A DNA stretch of 64,000 nucleotides, taken from assembly GCF_036884845.1 (NCBI RefSeq), contig NZ_CP145732.1, forward strand, positions 1,922,001-1,986,000, in the 5' to 3' direction. The notes beneath the pieces are model-generated. The model had not been told where the DNA came from, ran no database searches, and was given only the letters and a program-made list of their open reading frames with translations. The stretch comes from Pseudomonas sp. MAG733B. GTDB lineage: Bacteria > Pseudomonadota > Gammaproteobacteria > Pseudomonadales > Pseudomonadaceae. The position numbers and the translations under genes were made by a program. Positions 34,494 through 43,474 of this stretch are shown piece by piece (within the stretch, counting starts at the first letter, position 1; the number at the start of each line of letters is the position of its first letter).

Positions 34494-35387
34494 ATGTCAA
34501 CACTACCTTCGTTGGGGTTTGCCGGGATCGGATTGATGGGACTGCCAATGTGCCGGCGTTTGCTGGCCGCGGGTTACCCGCTGACGGTATGGAACCGCAA
34601 TCCCGCCAAATGTGCGCCGCTGGTCGAGGCCGGTGCGCGTCAGGTCGCCACTGCGGCCGAGTTGTGCCGGCACGCCGACGTGGTGATGTTGTGCCTGGCC
34701 GACACTTCGGTGGTGCACGACGTGGTGTTTGGCGCGAACGGCGTTGCAGAGGGAGCGAAAAGCGGCCAGGTGCTGGTGGATTTCTCCAGCCTGGAACCCA
34801 CCGCGACTCGGGAAATGGCGGCAATGCTTGTGGGCAAAACCGGCATGAGCTGGCTGGATGCGCCGGTGTCTGGCGGCGTGGTCGGCGCCGAGGCCGGCAG
34901 CCTGGCGATCATGGTCGGTGGCGACGCGTCTGATCTTGAACGCGTCAAACCGGTACTGCTGAGTCTGGGTCAGCGCGTGACACACATGGGGGCGGTCGGA
35001 GCCGGGCAGGTGACCAAGGCCTGTAATCAGATGATCGTCGCTTGCAACGCCCTGGTGATTGCCGAAGTAGTGGCGCTGGCGGAGCGCTCCGGGGTCGATG
35101 CGAGCCTGATCGCCGAGGCGCTGGCCGGAGGTTTTGCCGATTCAAAACCCTTGCAGATCCTCGCCCCGCAAATGGCCGAAAGCCGTTTCGAACCGGTGAA
35201 ATGGCACGTGCGCACCTTGCTCAAGGATCTGGACACAGCAGTGAAGTTTTCCCGCGAACAGGGCTCGGCGACGCCGATCAGTGGCCTGGCGGCACAGCTG
35301 ATGCGGTTGCATGGTGGGCAGGGAAATCTGGAAAAAGACCCGTCTACATTAGTGCAGATGTACCGTGAACCAGACTCAACGTCGTGA
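34494..35387 (+). CDS. 3-hydroxyisobutyrate dehydrogenase-family oxidoreductase
   Basis: The 297-residue protein is a beta-hydroxyacid dehydrogenase. The dinucleotide motif is GFAGIGLMGLPMCRRLLAAG (early), the substrate signature is LDAPVSGGVVGAEAGSLAIM (about 120-139), and the catalytic Lys lies in GAGQVTKACNQM (about 172). WNRNP after the second strand suggests NADP preference. It could act on 3-hydroxyisobutyrate, tartronate semialdehyde or a related acid; context does not decide. ATGs at 34491 and 34494 are both possible. Its last 44 bases overlap the convergent GGDEF-EAL gene. Confidence 0.88.
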   Translation: MSTLPSLGFAGIGLMGLPMCRRLLAAGYPLTVWNRNPAKCAPLVEAGARQVATAAELCRHADVVMLCLADTSVVHDVVFGANGVAEGAKSGQVLVDFSSLEPTATREMAAMLVGKTGMSWLDAPVSGGVVGAEAGSLAIMVGGDASDLERVKPVLLSLGQRVTHMGAVGAGQVTKACNQMIVACNALVIAEVVALAERSGVDASLIAEALAGGFADSKPLQILAPQMAESRFEPVKWHVRTLLKDLDTAVKFSREQGSATPISGLAAQLMRLHGGQGNLEKDPSTLVQMYREPDSTS

Positions 35388-37572
35388 CGGTGTAAGAGCG
35401 CTGGCGCTGGTTGATTTCGTTCAGTACCGGATGCAGTTCGGTTAGCGGCACCGGGCGACTGAGCAGGTAGCCCTGGACGAAGTCACAGCCGTGGCTTTCG
35501 AGAAACTGGTATTGCTCGAAGGTTTCAACGCCCTCGGTGACCACATCCAGGTGCAGGGTGTGGGCCATGGCGATAATTGCCTGGACGATTTCCATGTCCT
35601 GGGTCGACTTGGGGATGTCCTGAATGAACGAACGGTCGATTTTCAATGTGTTGAGCGGTAAGCGCTTGAGGTAGGCCAAGGACGAGTAACCGGTGCCGAA
35701 ATCATCGATCGACAGCGACACGCCCAAGGCGCGAATCTGTCGCAGCAGCTCCAGCGTGTCGGCGATGTTGCCCATCAGCGCATTTTCGGTGACCTCCAGT
35801 TCCAATCGCTGCGGCGCTACCCCGGCGCTGCGCAATGCCTGCTCGATTTGCCCCGCCAGTTCTTCGCGGGCCAGGCTCAGGGGCGAGCAGTTCACGGCGA
35901 TTTTCAACTCTTCGCAACCCTGACGCGATAACTCGCCCAGATCCTCACAAGCCTTGCGCAATACCCAGTTGTCCAGTTCGATGATCAGGCCGTTGGCTTC
36001 GGCGATAGAGATGAAACGGTCCGGGGCGAGGAAGCCGTGAACCGGGTGTTGCCAGCGAATCAACGCCTCAAGTTTGCTGACCTGCCCGGTTTTCAGGTCG
36101 TAGATCGGTTGGTAATAGAGCATCAGGCCGGCGTCTTCGCGCAGGGCGTGGCGCAGTTCTTCTTCCAGTTGCAGTTCCAGCGTGGCACGGGCCTTGAGGT
36201 TGGCGCTGAAGAAATTCAGGCCGTTGCGACCGCTGCCCTTGGACTGATATAGCGCCAGGTCGGCATTTTTCAGCAGCTCATCACAGGTCTTGCCGTCTTC
36301 GGGAAACAGACTGATACCGATACTGGTGGTCATGACCATGCGCCGTCCGGCCAGCTCGATCGGCTCTTTCATTTTTTGCATGATGCGCTGGGCCATGTGT
36401 CGCGCTTCTTCGCGATCGTGCAGGTCGATGAGCATGCAGAACTCATCGCCGCCGAAGCGCGCCACCACATCATCGTGGCTGCGCACCGAGCCTTTGATAT
36501 GGCTGGCGAGCACCTTGAGCAATTCGTCGCCGGCATCATGACCGAGGCTGTCGTTGATGCGTTTGAAATGGTCGATGTCGAGGAACAGCACGGCGAGCAT
36601 GCCGCCATCGTGGGTTTTCTCACTGAGCTTCTCGGCGAAGAGCTGGTTGAACCCACGGCGGTTGATCAAGTTGGTCAGGGGGTCGTAGTGCGCCACCTGT
36701 TGCAGGGACATGCGCGCCTGATCCAGTTGGCTGAGCAGTGAATTGACCCGCTGCAGGTCATGCTCCTTGTGTTGTAGCTTCTTGTCCGCCAGCGCCGCGC
36801 TGATGCTGCTGCCGATGATCAGCAGCGTCATGACCGCCACTGTAAGGCCCAGTTGCAGGTGATTGTTTTCCCCGGGCTGGGTCAGGAGGCTGCCGGTGGG
36901 CAGCACCAGATTGAAGGCGGCCATGCCGGTGAAATGCATGCTGATGATGCCGGCCCCGAGCACCAGGCTGGCGCTGTACTTGAGCAACTGATGGAACATG
37001 CCGGTGCCGTTGCGCAGGTAAGTCGCCAGCAGCAATGCGGCCAGGCTTGCGCCGATCGCAATCACGATAGACAGGGCGAACAAGGTCGGTTGGTAGTAGG
37101 CCGTCGCCTGCGAACGCAAGGCGGACATGCCGACGTAATGCATGGTGGCAATGCCCAGGCCGATCAAGACCGAAGCCTTGAGGCATTGCCAGAAACTCAG
37201 GACAGGGCGGCTGAGCGTATGCATTGCCAGCCACGATGCGAGCAGGGCGATCAACAGGGAAATCAGCGTGATGGGCAGTTGGTAGTGCACGTTGATGGGA
37301 GCCTGGAATGCCAGCATGCCGATGAAGTGCATGGCCCAGATTCCGCCGGCCAGACACCCGGCACCGACCCAGCGCCAAAGCCGGCGGGAGGCAGGTTTTT
37401 CCGCATGCGCGACGCGCTCGGCCATGTCCAGTGTGGCGAAGCTGCCAGCACAGGCGACCAGAAAAGCCAGCAGCACCAGAAAAGGGTCATGTATGCAGTT
37501 GAGCACGACCTGCCCACTCTCTGGCAGCTCGGTGAGGAAATGCAGACCAAGCCACTCCATAGCACGCCCCAT
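35344..37572 (-). CDS. MHYT-GGDEF-EAL c-di-GMP enzyme (MucR-like)
   Basis: The 742-residue membrane protein has an MHYT sensor of about seven helices with the three repeats MHFIGM (81), MHYVGM (144) and MHFTGM (212), a proposed metal-binding gas sensor. The GGDEF motif is intact (RFGGDEF, 373-378). In the EAL domain, EALIRW (502-507) and loop 6 DDFGTGYSSL are also intact, so both synthesis and hydrolysis of c-di-GMP are possible. The domain order equals P. aeruginosa MucR (alginate, nitrate sensing). ATG 37572 has GGGAA seven bases upstream; 37560 is an alternative. The stop lies inside the end of the convergent dehydrogenase gene. Confidence 0.93.
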   Translation of the reverse strand: MGRAMEWLGLHFLTELPESGQVVLNCIHDPFLVLLAFLVACAGSFATLDMAERVAHAEKPASRRLWRWVGAGCLAGGIWAMHFIGMLAFQAPINVHYQLPITLISLLIALLASWLAMHTLSRPVLSFWQCLKASVLIGLGIATMHYVGMSALRSQATAYYQPTLFALSIVIAIGASLAALLLATYLRNGTGMFHQLLKYSASLVLGAGIISMHFTGMAAFNLVLPTGSLLTQPGENNHLQLGLTVAVMTLLIIGSSISAALADKKLQHKEHDLQRVNSLLSQLDQARMSLQQVAHYDPLTNLINRRGFNQLFAEKLSEKTHDGGMLAVLFLDIDHFKRINDSLGHDAGDELLKVLASHIKGSVRSHDDVVARFGGDEFCMLIDLHDREEARHMAQRIMQKMKEPIELAGRRMVMTTSIGISLFPEDGKTCDELLKNADLALYQSKGSGRNGLNFFSANLKARATLELQLEEELRHALREDAGLMLYYQPIYDLKTGQVSKLEALIRWQHPVHGFLAPDRFISIAEANGLIIELDNWVLRKACEDLGELSRQGCEELKIAVNCSPLSLAREELAGQIEQALRSAGVAPQRLELEVTENALMGNIADTLELLRQIRALGVSLSIDDFGTGYSSLAYLKRLPLNTLKIDRSFIQDIPKSTQDMEIVQAIIAMAHTLHLDVVTEGVETFEQYQFLESHGCDFVQGYLLSRPVPLTELHPVLNEINQRQRSYTVTTLSLVHGTSALM

Positions 37573-37842
37573 CGTTGTTTCCCTGACCGGCGCAAAGGAG
37601 CGCCAGCGAACGTCTTGAAGTATAGAGGCCACGGGGGGAACGCAAGCGGTAGTGGCAAATTGGTCTCTACCATTTTGGAATGGGCGTTAGAGCGTTTGGA
37701 AATAAAATGTTGCATGGGCCGCGCCGCGCTCCATGAGCCGGTATCAGCTTTACGAATAATTACAGACAGCGTTCACAGGCCTGACTAGATTGCAGACTCC
37801 GGGAGCAGCGAAGCCCCCTCATAACAATAAAGAGATGGACCC

Positions 37843-39192
37843 ATGCAGAACTCGACCCAAGCGGCGAATGCCTGGCGCATTCTGTTCCTGCTGTTCCTGG
37901 CCAACCTGTTCAACTTTTTTGACCGCACCATCCCGGCCATCATCATCGAGCCGATCCGCATGGAATGGCACCTCAGCGATTTTCAGCTGGGGATCATCGG
38001 CACTGCATTCACCATCGTCTACGCGATAGCCGGCCTGCCCCTGGGGCGAATGGCCGACACTGGCTCGCGCGCAAAATTGATGGGCTGGGGCCTGGCGGCC
38101 TGGAGCGGGCTGACGGCGGTGAACGGCATGGTCGGCAGCTTCTGGAGCTTCCTGATCGTGCGCATGGGCATCGGCATCGGTGAAGCCAGCTACGCGCCGG
38201 CCGCCAACTCGCTGATCGGCGACCTGTTTCCGGCCCATCGCCGGGCGCGGGCCATGGGCATCTTCATGCTCGGGCTGCCGCTGGGGCTGTTGCTGGCCTT
38301 CTTCACCATCGGTGCGATGGTCAAGGCGTTCGACAGCTGGCGCGCACCGTTCTTCATTGCTGCGGTGCCGGGGCTGATCCTCGCGGTCTTCATGTTTTTC
38401 ATCAAGGAACCGAAACGCGGCGCTGCTGAAAGCGTGCAAGTCTCGCAAGAGCGCGTGGACCGGCCAATTCGCCGTGTCCTGGCAGTGCCGACCTTCTTGT
38501 GGCTGGTAATGGCCGGGTTGTGCTTCAACTTCGCCACCTATGCCTGTAACTCTTTCCTGGTGCCGATGCTGCAACGTTATTTCCTGATGCCGTTGCAGGA
38601 AGCGGCGGTAGCGACCGGGGTTATCGTCGGCGTGACCGGGTTGGTCGGCCTGACCCTGGGCGGCTGGATCGCGGACAAGATTCATCAGCGAGTCGCCAAC
38701 GGCCGGCTGCTGTTTGCGGCGTTCAGCCTGATCATCTCCACCGTGTGCACGGCGTGGGCGCTGCACTCCGGTCGCATCGAGATCGGCGTGTTTGTCGCGG
38801 TGTTCAGCCTGGGCTGGTTGTTCGCCTACAACTTCTATACCTGCGTGTACACGGCGATTCAGGACGTAGTCGAGCCGCGCCTGCGGGCTACGGCCATGGC
38901 GTTGTTCTTCGCCGGGCTGTACTTGTTGGGTGGTGGGCTGGGGCCGGTGGTTGTCGGTGCGTTGTCCGACCATTTCGCCCATACGGCGATGCTCGCGGCG
39001 GGTGCCGAACAGATGACTGAAGCGTTCAAGGCGGTCGGCCTGCATGACGCGATGTACCTGATCCCGGTGGCGCTGTTTTTCACCATGGTGTTTCTGGTAC
39101 TGGCTTCGCGGTGTTTCGTGCGCGATGCCCAGCGGATGAAGGATGGGTTGGTTGGCGTGGTTGAGCCTGAGGGTTCTGTGGCGACAGCTTGA
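37843..39192 (+). CDS. MFS transporter, spinster-like
   Basis: The 449-residue protein has 12 predicted helices. FNFFDRTIPAIIIEPIRMEW at the start and LGRMADTGSRAKLMGWGL after helix 2 place it with spinster-like MFS permeases (RhaT/NNP-like sphingolipid or organic acid carriers). Substrate unknown. It stands alone between divergent mucR-like and convergent rapA genes. The ribosome-binding site is AGAG only. Confidence 0.85.
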   Translation: MQNSTQAANAWRILFLLFLANLFNFFDRTIPAIIIEPIRMEWHLSDFQLGIIGTAFTIVYAIAGLPLGRMADTGSRAKLMGWGLAAWSGLTAVNGMVGSFWSFLIVRMGIGIGEASYAPAANSLIGDLFPAHRRARAMGIFMLGLPLGLLLAFFTIGAMVKAFDSWRAPFFIAAVPGLILAVFMFFIKEPKRGAAESVQVSQERVDRPIRRVLAVPTFLWLVMAGLCFNFATYACNSFLVPMLQRYFLMPLQEAAVATGVIVGVTGLVGLTLGGWIADKIHQRVANGRLLFAAFSLIISTVCTAWALHSGRIEIGVFVAVFSLGWLFAYNFYTCVYTAIQDVVEPRLRATAMALFFAGLYLLGGGLGPVVVGALSDHFAHTAMLAAGAEQMTEAFKAVGLHDAMYLIPVALFFTMVFLVLASRCFVRDAQRMKDGLVGVVEPEGSVATA

Positions 39193-39195
39193 TCG

Positions 39196-39288
39196 TCTTC
39201 GCGGGCAAGCCCGCTCCCACAGTGTCCGAGTTGTGCACGGAATGTGTGGACACCTCCAAACCTGTGGGAGCGGGCTTGCCCGCGAAGA
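39196..39288. repeat. REP pair
   Basis: Arms 39196-39222 and 39262-39288 (TTCGCGGGCAAGCCCGCTCC) are reverse complements. The spacer contains TGTCC...GGACA. Confidence 0.9.
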
Positions 39289-39321
39289 GGCCATTTGCAA
39301 CAACACAATAATCAGGCAAAC

Positions 39322-39357
39322 AAAAAAGGCCCGCATCGCTGCGGGCCTTCTTCATTT
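39322..39357. terminator. Bidirectional terminator between MFS and rapA genes
   Basis: AAGGCCCGCA pairs with TGCGGGCCTT around TCGC, with A-rich sequence on the left and a T-rich run on the right. It lies 20 bases past the rapA stop on the minus strand. Confidence 0.9.
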
Positions 39358-39377
39358 AGCAGGGCAGAGCAGGAGAC

Positions 39378-42224
39378 TTAACCCGCCACCAACACCCGAA
39401 TCGCTTCCAGTCGCAGCGCAGCCTTGTCGAGCATGGCCAGGCCTTGCTCGCGTTGTTTGCGCAGGGCAACCAGTTCACTGTCGCGTACGGTCGGGTTGAC
39501 CGCTTGCAACGCGGTCAGGCGCGCCAGCTCTTCATCGGTATCGGCAGCCAGACGACGTTGCGCCTCAGCCACACGTTCGGCGTGACGCGGGTAGATCTTG
39601 TCTTCGCCGGCGTTGATCCGTGGCGTCAGCTGGTCGCGTTGAGCCTGGATGAACTTGTTGGCGCTGGCGCGCGGCACGCTTTCCAGTTGATCGTTCAGGG
39701 TCTCGAACGACACTCGGGACGACAGATCGTTGCCGTTGGCATCAAGCAGGCAGCGCAGGGCGGCCGGCGGCAGGTAACGGCCCAGTTGCAGCGAGCGCGG
39801 GGCAACCACTTCGCTAACGTAGAGCAGTTCCAGCAACACGGTGCCGGGTTTCAGCGCCTTGTTCTTGATCAGCGCCACGGCGGTGTTGCCCATGGAACCG
39901 GACAACACCAGGTCCATGCCGCCTTGCACCATCGGGTGTTCCCAGGTGATGAACTGCATGTCTTCGCGAGACAGCGCCTGGTTACGGTCGTAAGTGATGG
40001 TCACGCCTTCGTCGTCGCCCAGCGGGAAGCTGGCGTCGAGCATTTTTTCGCTCGGCTTGAGGATCAGGGCGTTTTCCGAATGGTCTTCGCTGTCGATGCC
40101 GAAGGCGTCGAACAGGGTTTCCATGTAGATCGGCAGGGCGAACTGGTCGTCCTGCTCGAGGATGTCTTCAACCAGTGCATCGCCTTCGCCAGCGCCGCCG
40201 GAGTTGAGCTCCAGCAGACGGTCGCGACCGGTGTGCAGCTCGGCTTCCAGACGTTCACGCTCGGTACGGGCTTCGTCGATCAGCGCTTGCCATTCACCGT
40301 CGTCAGCCTCTTCCAGCAGCGGCAGCAGGCGCGGGCCGAACTGGTGCTGCAAGGCGTTGCCGGTCGGGCAGGTGTTGAGGAATGCATTCAGCGCTTCGTG
40401 GTACCACTGGAACAGACGCTCTTGCGGGCTGGTTTCCAGGTACGGCACGTGCAGTTCGATGATGTGTTTCTGGCCGATCCGGTCCAGACGGCCGATGCGT
40501 TGCTCCAGCAGGTCCGGGTGGGACGGCAGGTCGAACAGTACCAGGTGATGGGAGAACTGGAAGTTGCGGCCTTCACTGCCGATTTCCGAGCAGATCAGCA
40601 CTTGCGCACCAAACTCTTCGTCGGCGAAGTAAGCAGCGGCGCGGTCTCGTTCGAGGATGTTCATGCCCTCGTGGAACACCGTGGCCGGAATGCCGGAGCG
40701 CACGCGCAAGGCGTCTTCCAGGTCCATGGCGGTTTCGGCGTGAGCACAGATCACCAACACTTTGGTGCGTTTGAGCATTTTCAGCTGATCGATCAGCCAC
40801 TCGACGCGCGGGTCGAATTTCCACCAGCGTTCTTCTTCGCTGGCGTCCGGCTGGGCCTGGAAGCTGACTTCCGGGTACAGCTCGGCGTGATCGCCCAACG
40901 GCAATTCGAGGTATTCGTCCGGGCATGGCAGCGGATACGGATGCAGTTTGCGTTCCGGGAAACCTTGCACCGCAGCGCGGGTGTTACGGAACAGCACGCG
41001 GCCGGTGCCGTGTCTGTCGAGCAGTTCGCGCACGAGGCGGGCGCTGGCTTCTATATCGCCGTCGTTGACGGCGGTCAGCAGGGCTTCGCCTTCGTTGCCG
41101 AGGAAACCGTGGATGGTCTTGTGTGCTGCTGGCGACAGGCGCCCCTTCTCCAGCAACTCCTGAACGGCTTCGGCCACCGGGCGATAGTTCTCGCTCTCGG
41201 CGCGGAAAGCGGCCAGGTCATGGAAACGGTTCGGGTCGAGCAGGCGCAGACGCGCGAAGTGGCTGTCCTGTCCGAGTTGTTCCGGGGTCGCGGTCAGAAG
41301 CAGCACGCCGGGAATGGTTTCGGCGAGTTGCTCGACCAGCGTGTACTCAGGGCTGGCCTGCTCTTCGTGCCACACCAGGTGGTGCGCTTCGTCGACCACC
41401 AGCAAATCCCAGCCGGCTGCGAACAACGCGTCTTGGGCCTTCTCGTCGTCCACCAGCCATTCCAGGGCCACCAGCGCGAGCTGAGTGTCTTCGAACGGGT
41501 TGGAGGCATCGCTTTCGATGAAGCGTTCTTCGTCGAACAGCGCGACTTGCAGGTTGAAACGGCGGCGCATTTCCACCAGCCACTGGTGCTGAAGGTTTTC
41601 CGGCACCAGGATCAGCACGCGATTGGCGCGGCCCGAGAGCAGTTGGCGATGAATGACCAGACCGGCTTCGATGGTTTTACCCAGGCCCACTTCGTCTGCC
41701 AGCAGGACCCGCGGCGCGATACGGTCGGCGACTTCACGGGCGATGTGCAACTGGTGCGCGATCGGTTGTGCACGCACGCCACCCAGGCCCCACAGCGCGG
41801 ACTGCAACTGGCGGCTGGTGTGTTCCAGGGTGTGATAACGCAGGGAGAACCAGGCCAGCGGGTCGATCTGGCCGGCGAACAGACGGTCGCTGGCCAGTCG
41901 GAACTGGATGAAGTTCGACAGTTGGGTTTCCGGCAGGGTGACCACTTCGTTCTGCGCGTTCAGGCCGTGGTAAACCAGCAGACCGTCCATGTCATCGACT
42001 TCGCGAACGGTCAGTTTCCAGCCTTCGAAGTGAGTGATGGAGTCGCCCGGCGAAAACCGCACACGAGTGAGGGGCGCATTCCGTAGCGCGTACTGGCGGG
42101 TGTCGCCAGTGGCCGGATAGAGCACGGTCAACAAGCGGCCGTCCTGTGCCAGAACGGTGCCCAAACCCAGCTCGGCTTCGCTGTCACTGATCCAGCGTTG
42201 CCCCGGTTGATACTGCTGCGCCAT
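39378..42224 (-). CDS. rapA: RNA polymerase-associated ATPase RapA (HepA)
   Basis: The 948-residue Swi2/Snf2-family protein recycles RNA polymerase. It has the N-terminal tudor-like domains, Walker [16 protein letters not shown] (about 175-188) and the DEAH box VVDEAHHL (277-283). Helicase C-terminal motifs include [19 protein letters not shown] and [12 protein letters not shown]. The length is the usual 945-970. It is monocistronic. Confidence 0.97.
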   Translation of the reverse strand: MAQQYQPGQRWISDSEAELGLGTVLAQDGRLLTVLYPATGDTRQYALRNAPLTRVRFSPGDSITHFEGWKLTVREVDDMDGLLVYHGLNAQNEVVTLPETQLSNFIQFRLASDRLFAGQIDPLAWFSLRYHTLEHTSRQLQSALWGLGGVRAQPIAHQLHIAREVADRIAPRVLLADEVGLGKTIEAGLVIHRQLLSGRANRVLILVPENLQHQWLVEMRRRFNLQVALFDEERFIESDASNPFEDTQLALVALEWLVDDEKAQDALFAAGWDLLVVDEAHHLVWHEEQASPEYTLVEQLAETIPGVLLLTATPEQLGQDSHFARLRLLDPNRFHDLAAFRAESENYRPVAEAVQELLEKGRLSPAAHKTIHGFLGNEGEALLTAVNDGDIEASARLVRELLDRHGTGRVLFRNTRAAVQGFPERKLHPYPLPCPDEYLELPLGDHAELYPEVSFQAQPDASEEERWWKFDPRVEWLIDQLKMLKRTKVLVICAHAETAMDLEDALRVRSGIPATVFHEGMNILERDRAAAYFADEEFGAQVLICSEIGSEGRNFQFSHHLVLFDLPSHPDLLEQRIGRLDRIGQKHIIELHVPYLETSPQERLFQWYHEALNAFLNTCPTGNALQHQFGPRLLPLLEEADDGEWQALIDEARTERERLEAELHTGRDRLLELNSGGAGEGDALVEDILEQDDQFALPIYMETLFDAFGIDSEDHSENALILKPSEKMLDASFPLGDDEGVTITYDRNQALSREDMQFITWEHPMVQGGMDLVLSGSMGNTAVALIKNKALKPGTVLLELLYVSEVVAPRSLQLGRYLPPAALRCLLDANGNDLSSRVSFETLNDQLESVPRASANKFIQAQRDQLTPRINAGEDKIYPRHAERVAEAQRRLAADTDEELARLTALQAVNPTVRDSELVALRKQREQGLAMLDKAALRLEAIRVLVAG

Positions 42225-42442
42225 GCTGCCTGACTCCCACCTTGAAAAAGCGGGCTATCTTAACGGAATGAGGGCTTGAGGGCCAAAAGACTCTCAGAAA
42301 AACTCTCAGTCTTAAGTTAGTCCACTCGCGCATAGCGCGCGGTTCAAGGCACTCACCAGTGCCAATTGGGTCACAGTTTGCGACCGATGGCTCAAGTCGC
42401 TATCCCCGCAGCCGACATCCTGCTGACAGGAGACTAAAAAAT

Positions 42443-42784
42443 ATGCTGCCACCGATGCTTCCCTTGAGTGCCGTGCCGATCACTTCCCAGCACGACCCGG
42501 TCCGCCCGCGCCCGGACATCGCGCCCGTTGTACCGGTGCAGGAAAGCTCCACCGACAGCACCATCGATCTGCAAAAACGCGATCCTGAAGAAACTGCCTT
42601 ACTGCTGCGCGAGGAACAGCGCCGCAAGCAGGAACAGCAAAGGCGTCGCCGCGAAGCCGATGAGGACCCGGAGGCGCACCTGGCCATTCCCGGTGACGAA
42701 CTCAATGCCGACAACACGGTGCCGGTGGCGCCACTGATGGACGATCAGCCCCGTCAGGGCTTGTGGGTCGATATCGAGATTTGA
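42443..42784 (+). CDS. Conserved hypothetical, charged coiled-coil-like
   Basis: The 113-residue protein has a Pro-rich N-terminal part (VRPRPDIAPVVPVQ). A strongly charged helix follows (ETALLLREEQRRKQEQQRRRREADEDPEA), then an acidic tail ending GLWVDIEI. The start has AGGAG. No domain is recognised; similar pseudomonad proteins have been mislabelled as aspartate-semialdehyde dehydrogenase, which the sequence does not support. Confidence 0.7.
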   Translation: MLPPMLPLSAVPITSQHDPVRPRPDIAPVVPVQESSTDSTIDLQKRDPEETALLLREEQRRKQEQQRRRREADEDPEAHLAIPGDELNADNTVPVAPLMDDQPRQGLWVDIEI

Positions 42785-42881
42785 GCTCGTGGCTGGTCAG
42801 CGCCGTCGCCAGACCGCATTATTGGGGCAATCCTGCCGGATGCTGCGGCAGCTGAATTTCATTCCAAGCGATGCACAGAAC

Positions 42882-43043
42882 ATGAGCCAAGACGACAAAC
42901 TGATCGACCTCAACGCCGAACGCGCCAAGCGTGTCCATGACCTCAATGACAAGCGCCTTAATGAAGTTCGCCAGGCGTTCGAGCAGGCCATGCCGCTGGG
43001 TAAAGCGAAGAAAAAGCCAAAGAACAAACCGAAAAAACGTTGA
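42882..43043 (+). CDS. Small basic-tailed conserved hypothetical
   Basis: The 53-residue protein starts MSQDDKLIDLNAERAKRVHD and ends in a lysine-rich tail (GKAKKKPKNKPKKR). The regular charge pattern suggests one helix. ATG 42882 is chosen because it begins the conserved-looking acidic start; GTG 42789 or ATG 42840 would extend it with poorly supported sequence. It may be RNA- or nucleoid-associated, but this is a guess. Confidence 0.55.
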   Translation: MSQDDKLIDLNAERAKRVHDLNDKRLNEVRQAFEQAMPLGKAKKKPKNKPKKR

Positions 43044-43108
43044 ATCCCCCCTACATCGATTGATGCAGGTCAGTTTTTCCCCTCCTTTAAGCCCGGTCTC
43101 GGGCGACA

Positions 43109-43122
43109 TTGATCCCGGTCAA
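43109..43122 (+). promoter_or_regulatory. ANR/DNR-like box
   Basis: TTGATCCCGGTCAA matches TTGAT-N4-ATCAA in nine of ten defined positions. With a -10-like TAACTT at 43145-43150 the box would be centred near -41.5, the classic activating position. It precedes the 38-residue membrane protein gene. Confidence 0.65.
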
Positions 43123-43187
43123 TATTTTCTCCTGCCTGTTTGGGTAACTTAGCCCTATCGCAACAGGGCAACAGCAGGAGACGCGTC

Positions 43188-43304
43188 ATGTTTTTCGACA
43201 ACGTGGTGATCGCCGGAGTGCTGACCGTCAGCCTCATGTTCGTTTTTTTTGCAGGATTCGGATTTTTTATCTGGAAGGATTCGCACAAGCGGAAAAAACC
43301 GTAG
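43188..43304 (+). CDS. 38-residue single-helix membrane protein, candidate CcoM-like subunit
   Basis: The ORF has an AGGAG site eight bases before ATG and its own terminator. The product has a short polar start (MFFDN), one transmembrane helix (VVIAGVLTVSLMFVFFAGFG) and a basic tail (WKDSHKRKKP). The architecture, the size and the upstream ANR-like box recall CcoM, the small cbb3 cytochrome oxidase subunit described in P. stutzeri. The link is inference, and no cco gene lies in the window. Confidence 0.7.
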   Translation: MFFDNVVIAGVLTVSLMFVFFAGFGFFIWKDSHKRKKP

Positions 43305-43339
43305 GTCTTTCTGGATGCAATGAGCACGCAAGGCATTTT

Positions 43340-43365
43340 GGGCAACTTCGGTTGCCCTTTTTTTT
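43340..43365 (+). terminator. Terminator of the 38-residue protein gene
   Basis: GGGCAAC pairs with GTTGCCC around TTCG, followed by eight T residues. It is a textbook intrinsic terminator 36 bases past the stop. Confidence 0.93.
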
Positions 43366-43424
43366 GCCTGAAGATTTATACGCGCGAACCTGTAGGAGCT
43401 GTTGCGTTGCGAAGATTCGGTAAT

Positions 43425-43460
43425 AAAAAAGGCGCGGTCCTTGCGGAGCGCGCCTTTTTT
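43425..43460 (-). terminator. Bidirectional terminator after the Pit transporter gene
   Basis: AAAAAAGGCGCG (43425-43436) pairs with CGCGCCTTTTTT (43449-43460). On the minus strand it lies 15 bases past the transporter's stop. Confidence 0.92.
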
Positions 43461-43474
43461 CGTTCAGCGGCTTA

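Noticed and set aside
39444..42086. An 880-codon open frame antisense to rapA
   Set aside because: It is a compositional shadow of rapA and has no recognisable domain or ribosome-binding context.
42443..42784. Label of aspartate-semialdehyde dehydrogenase for the 113-residue protein
   Set aside because: There is no NADP-binding motif and the length is one third of that enzyme.
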